From Homalodisca vitripennis (taxonomy: Eukaryota; Arthropoda; Insecta; Hemiptera; Cicadellidae), in contig NC_060214.1 of NCBI RefSeq assembly GCF_021130785.1, positions 43,259,001-43,323,000 of the forward strand: a stretch of 64,000 nucleotides of DNA. The letters run 5' to 3'. The notes under the pieces were generated by a model that was not told the origin of the DNA, searched no databases, and worked only from the letters and a program-made list of their open reading frames with translations. The first letter of the stretch is position 1, and each line of letters begins with the position of its first letter. The position numbers were made by a program, and so were the translations under genes. This document shows positions 60,001-64,000 of this stretch, piece after piece.

Positions 60001-60209
60001 CTAAAAGTTATCTGTTAATTATTTGTGTAGTTATGGTCAGTTTCCAAAAAGTGTTCAGCAAAATGTGATTTTATTGTAGACATTATATTTGTTTTTAAAA
60101 CTTGTACATGTTCTTTAAACCTTTTATAACAATTAATACAAGCTTGCCCAATATAATAGCTTCCACAGTCACTAAAATTAATAGTTACCTTTATTAACTC
60201 AGATAGCAT
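60000..60209 (-). pseudogene. GIY-YIG endonuclease fragment of a Penelope-like element
   Basis: A 64-codon minus-strand open frame reads IKVTINFSDCGSYYIGQACI, then NCYKRFKEHVQVLKT and SHFAEHFLETDHNY. The YYIGQ core, the RFKEH that follows at the usual distance and the final 'HFLETDH' are standard GIY-YIG motifs of Penelope-like retroelements and their relatives. The catalytic arginine expected after the core appears within KRFKEH. No reverse transcriptase is readable upstream, so it is an isolated fragment. It belongs to a different family from the one at 22 kb. Confidence 0.75.
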
Positions 60210-60645
60210 TATTAACTTTTATCGGTTCAGGTATTCTTTTCCATCGCCTCTATTACGACATTAGCTGATAACACATAAAGAAATGTATTAATCTTTTATG
60301 GTTCTGAATCCGAGTATAATAAAGCATTTACTCTAACGGTAAAATTCAGGTTACTAAATTTTATTGCTTTTCCATGATTTAACAATCGATTTTGTTACCG
60401 GCCTTCCTGATTTAGCTTCCGTCACTACTTTAGTAGCGTAAATTTATATGAAATACTGAAATCTTAAAGGGGTTTCCCTCCTGCTTGTATTGAATGAGAA
60501 AATCCACCTCCACACTAGTGTTTTGAAAGTGGCTTCTATCTTGGGTCAATAATTATAAAGAGAAATTCAGTTAAAAAGAAACTGTAATATGTAATCTATA
60601 ACCGTTTAGTACAGTAAATACACGTAAGCTCCTCACCCTTGGTCT
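60210..60645. other. No gene seen
   Basis: Nothing recognised upstream of the GIY-YIG fragment. Confidence 0.4.
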
Positions 60646-60850
60646 TATTATTTATAAGTTGGTGTTCTCAAGGAACTCCCATAATAGAGCTTGATGGCTG
60701 AGCTGGGTATTGAACGAAAATCTCTCCAGGTGCATTCCTGGGATCGACTGGTATCCCTGTAAGCTCTTAATGTCCTCCGGCGAAGTGCTTAATGTCCAGT
60801 AGCAGGCTTCAGAGATCTGCATAGTTTGTCGTGAATCCATGGTCCGCTGT
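60646..60850 (-). other. Open, less AT-rich patch, unassigned
   Basis: A 62-codon minus-strand frame at 60652-60840 starts ATGGATTCACGA after CGGACC and ends EFLENTNL at a TAA. Composition is closer to coding than its surroundings. I recognise no domain. It could be a worn retroelement or a host exon; there is no supporting splice site on both sides. Confidence 0.2.
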
Positions 60851-61250
60851 TGAAAATATGGCGTATAATATCCCCTTAGATTGATTTCCTCTGGACTGGC
60901 TGAAAAACCATCACATCAAAACGAATCCTTCCAATACCTCAGATATTGTTGCAACTTTACATCAGAATGTTTCTAAAACACGCAAAATCTATTTATGTAT
61001 CTGACAACATGTGGAGAGAGTGGGGGTTCAAAGCAGATCACCAACGCCAACCGGTGGTACAACGGATCTTAATATTAGTTGTCCACGGCTAAATAGGAGC
61101 ATTGACTTCCCCGTCTAAAATTTTTCATTATTATCCTAAAAATAAGGATTATACTAAAATTCACCAAATGGTGGCAATATGACCATTATATTATATTTGT
61201 TGGAATAGATAGGCTACTTTATTAATATGCCAGCTATATATTAAAATCTC
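60851..61250. other. No gene seen
   Basis: A less AT-rich stretch near 61015-61090 contains GGGGGTTCAAAGCAGATC. I checked it as a tRNA and rejected it. Confidence 0.4.
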
Positions 61251-61475
61251 AAATGACTGCTCTATATTTGATTACCAATTTATTTATTCTGGTATTTTCT
61301 CAATCTCAGTAACTAATAAGACCAAATTTTACTAACGCTCAGCCAAATCGTATGTAGTGACATGTATCATCATCAAAGTTAATATTTCCTTAATATAAAT
61401 AAAGCTACATGAACTTTTTGGTTAGACATATAGACAGACAGGACATTTATCACTAATGACGACGGATATTTTAGT
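61251..61475 (+). repeat. Dispersed repeat, GCTCAGCCAA family (copy)
   Basis: ACTAACGCTCAGCCAAATCG at 61331, then GTAGTGACATGTATCATCAT, AATATAAATAAAGCTACATG and TAGACATATAGACAGACAGG, all in the family order. The 3' repeat of the terminal word is missing. Confidence 0.65.
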
Positions 61476-63560
61476 ATTTAAGGACAGCATTTATTAATTT
61501 TTGTAGATGCAATTTAAAAAATATGCTTATAATATCATTTGATTATTTATTTAGAACATGCAAATGAAACCGTGACTTTATGTTGAAATATGTTTACTTT
61601 CTACTTAAAGAATATTCTGATTATTTATAGTAACTATTTAAAAGTTCTTCTTCAATGTAGTATTTGTGTTAAATCTTAATTTTTGTATTTTTAAAATTGT
61701 AGTATAGCTCTTTCGTTAAGTTGAATCATAGTTGCATCCTCATGTTGTAATTGTCTTGTCTTTTTAAACACATTGATATCATTTCAAGGTATTCTAAATT
61801 GAAGTAATTCCATGCATTATTCTATTTTACACTGAGAAAGTAATTTAATAAAATAAAATAAAATTACTTATGTTATAAGGCGATTATTTTTTGTGTGAAA
61901 TTAGCCCAATAATAACCACCTAGGAGAATTACACCAATTAAAATTATGACTTACGACCTGAATATGGCCGGTTTGTTGGCAGTAACGCTTTGTGATCATT
62001 AATTCGAGAAGATAAGTTAAAATGCTGCTTAGTTCGATTAATTGATTGATCATTAACGTCACTTAAGTTTAAAGACTTCTGCATTATGCAAGGATTTGTA
62101 GAATACCGCTTAAATAAAAAAAGAAGATTTTAAACCTGAAAACAATGTCATAATAACAGAAACACTGCGCTGTATAAAACTTTCATCCACAATACATATG
62201 ATCTTTCACCTTCTTTTCCGATGTGCGCTGTCTATATAAAGGCTGATTAATTTGTATAGTATCCAATGAAGCTTATATTTATCATAGTATAAATATAATT
62301 CTGTAATAGCATCAGCCATCCACAATTTGGTTTTTAAATTCTAGTATCAACAAGATGTCAATCAAAGAATATTAATATTTATTGTTATTCTAACCTGTAA
62401 TTCAAAACACATAATTTCAAAATTTTTATTGTGGACATTATTTTTGTCAAATTATTTATACCTTATTTCTTTACACGTCCTGTTGTTATTACATAGCAGA
62501 AATTACGGCTTGCCAACCATTTTAGTGTACTCGTGCGTTTACATGTTGTAAAATATAATAAAAGCGTTGCGAACTTATTTCTATCTCTCTGTAACATAAC
62601 TCTCTAACTAGTATTATTAGGGTTTAATAATAATCATCAAATTCTACATCCACTGTATTGTATTTTCATTGTAACCTGACACGTGTGTGAGGAGTCGTGA
62701 TTACTCTTTACAGCTTTACCCTGAAAATGGAATCAGTTGGAAACGATTCACGAAAATATACTAGATATATCAAAATACAACTCAATAGGAATAGCTGTAC
62801 ATCCTTTTGAGCACGTGGGATAGAGTATATTGATTACTGCATGTAGTAATGGCCTATAGTTTGTTTAACTTACAAAAATGTCATGATTAAAGAAGCCAAC
62901 AAATAAGAGAGATAGAATATAATAAATTAAATTAATAATTTGAATTCAACGTTCTTTAATATGTATATAACTATATTATAGTTGACAATGAATACTATTG
63001 TAAAATATTACGTTTAAAATATAAAAATAAAGAATTGGATTTTTAACGAACTTTTGTTTTAACAAAATTATTTAACCTTAATGTTGGCAGATCAAATTAA
63101 TAAACGAGTATCGCTTGAAATCATTAAATTAATTTAAAAATACAATAATTACACTTAAAGAAACTAAAAAAAACCAAACAAAACGACATATACCCTTTCA
63201 TGTATTTTATTTTTCCTCCTAGTTCACAGAAAACATAATAAATTGTATAGTAAGAGTTTCGAAACACACAGTAATTACGATTTTACTATATATCTCGTTG
63301 ATTAAGTGTTATATAAATCATATTTTTGACAAACTGCGTGAAAATAATCGAATTTTAAAGGTTTGTTATTAGTTTATTTATTTGAAGTGTAAATAATATA
63401 AACATAGATACTCGTGCATAATGAATTCATGTTATTGAAATGAAAACCAAATAATATTAGTGATATTTAGTGATGAAACACTTCCTACATTGTTTTTGGA
63501 TCGACTAGTAATCCCTAGAAGGTAACCAATAAATACAAACAACAGAACGATGTCTTAAAT
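61476..63560. other. No gene seen
   Basis: AT-rich, nothing recognised. Confidence 0.45.
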
Positions 63561-63584
63561 ATGTGAATCAGACATTGCGTTTTA

Positions 63585-63605
63585 CCTTCACCCAAGGGTG
63601 AAGCC
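63585..63605. repeat. Perfect short hairpin
   Basis: CTTCACCCAAGGGTGAAG is a perfect 9-by-9 inverted repeat (CTTCACCC facing GGGTGAAG around AA). Isolated, with no poly-T after it. Role unknown. Confidence 0.6.
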
Positions 63606-63854
63606 AATATAACCCCCTTTATAGCTGTTATACGTGTTCTCGGGACGCCGGATTTTATATTGCGAGCTAAACGGAGATTTGGGTTATGTCCTATTTACAC
63701 ACTGTACATTGCAAAAAATGCAGTAATAACCTTTAGGGTAAGTTTATGGTACAGACTTTTCAATACATTTAATAAATAAAGTTTGTGAAATATTAAAATA
63801 GTAATTATTTGGGACTTATGTTACGCCAAATTATGTTACGCTGGAGATACTGGT

Positions 63855-64000
63855 CAGGTTTCATTGTATAGATATTCGTGTTTTCCCAAGTCTAGTGGTT
63901 TAAAACATCCCTTATTGGTCAGGTCCCATAGCTAAAATATTCTTTATTTTTCAAGTCTTATTGTTTAGATCTTCGTTATTAGTAAAGCCTTATTGTTTGG
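63855..64000 (+). repeat. Tandem repeat, 32-bp period, runs off the window
   Basis: Imperfect units start at 63855, 63887, 63920, 63952 and 63984, lengths 32, 33, 32, 32 and partial. The consensus is CAAGTCTTATTGTTTAGATA followed by TTCGTTATTGGT. Later units are closer to each other than to the first. The array continues beyond 64000, so its full length is unknown. Confidence 0.8.

Noticed and set aside
61015..61060. GGGGGTTCAAAGCAGATC, resembling a tRNA T-arm
   Set aside because: The arms do not pair and no anticodon arm lies upstream.

Overview
The window looks like non-coding or gene-poor nuclear DNA from an arthropod, most likely an insect. It is strongly AT-rich throughout (my visual estimate is about two thirds A+T). 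It has long microsatellites and no bacterial-style gene packing. The only long-range protein similarities I can read are to arthropod transposable elements: jockey/CR1-type LINEs, Penelope-like elements, a Gypsy-type gag, a Mutator-type transposase, RTE-like LINE tails and a tRNA-derived SINE. The combination fits a hemipteran such as a leafhopper, but that is inference. No ordinary conserved host gene was recognised. Most open frames of 60-100 codons here are chance openings in AT-rich DNA.

Layout. 1-12 kb: ancient repeats, including a piece duplicated at 46.2 kb, a 735-bp foldback element with TA-flanked ends (4983-5717), copies of a dispersed repeat marked by GCTCAGCCAA, and a possible small terminal exon at 9.6 kb. 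12.1-13.2 kb: a decayed minus-strand LINE with a readable reverse transcriptase FADD box. 14.7-15.8 kb: a head-to-tail duplicated 0.5-kb unit, one copy carrying a (TA)n expansion. 17.8-18.4 kb: a second, different LINE. 22.0-22.7 kb: a minus-strand Penelope-like element with a (TA)n tract. 28.9-29.8 kb: a SINE and then a Mutator-type transposase remnant. 30.5-31.3 kb: a minisatellite of 117-bp units. 35.8-38.7 kb: an LTR retrotransposon remnant (LTR, truncated gag, LTR) whose right LTR is split by a 1648-bp DNA transposon; a run of almost pure C follows. 41.7 kb to the end is mostly featureless, with scattered repeats, a 175-bp foldback at 50.6 kb, a GIY-YIG fragment at 60.1 kb and a 32-bp-period tandem repeat running off the right edge.

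The part I find most interesting is 17.6-41.5 kb. Paralogous, partly protein-like blocks recur there. Three minus-strand blocks (24.5, 34.1 and 39.9 kb) share a cysteine-bearing open frame whose differences fall largely at third codon positions. Two plus-strand block types occur twice each (17.7/27.0 kb and 20.9/27.7 kb). A Kozak-like ATG followed at once by a consensus splice donor lies at 26.4 kb, upstream of the second plus-strand pair. I read this as a decayed, transposon-riddled cluster of a locally duplicated gene family of unknown function, or a still unnamed long repeat. The sequence alone does not settle which.
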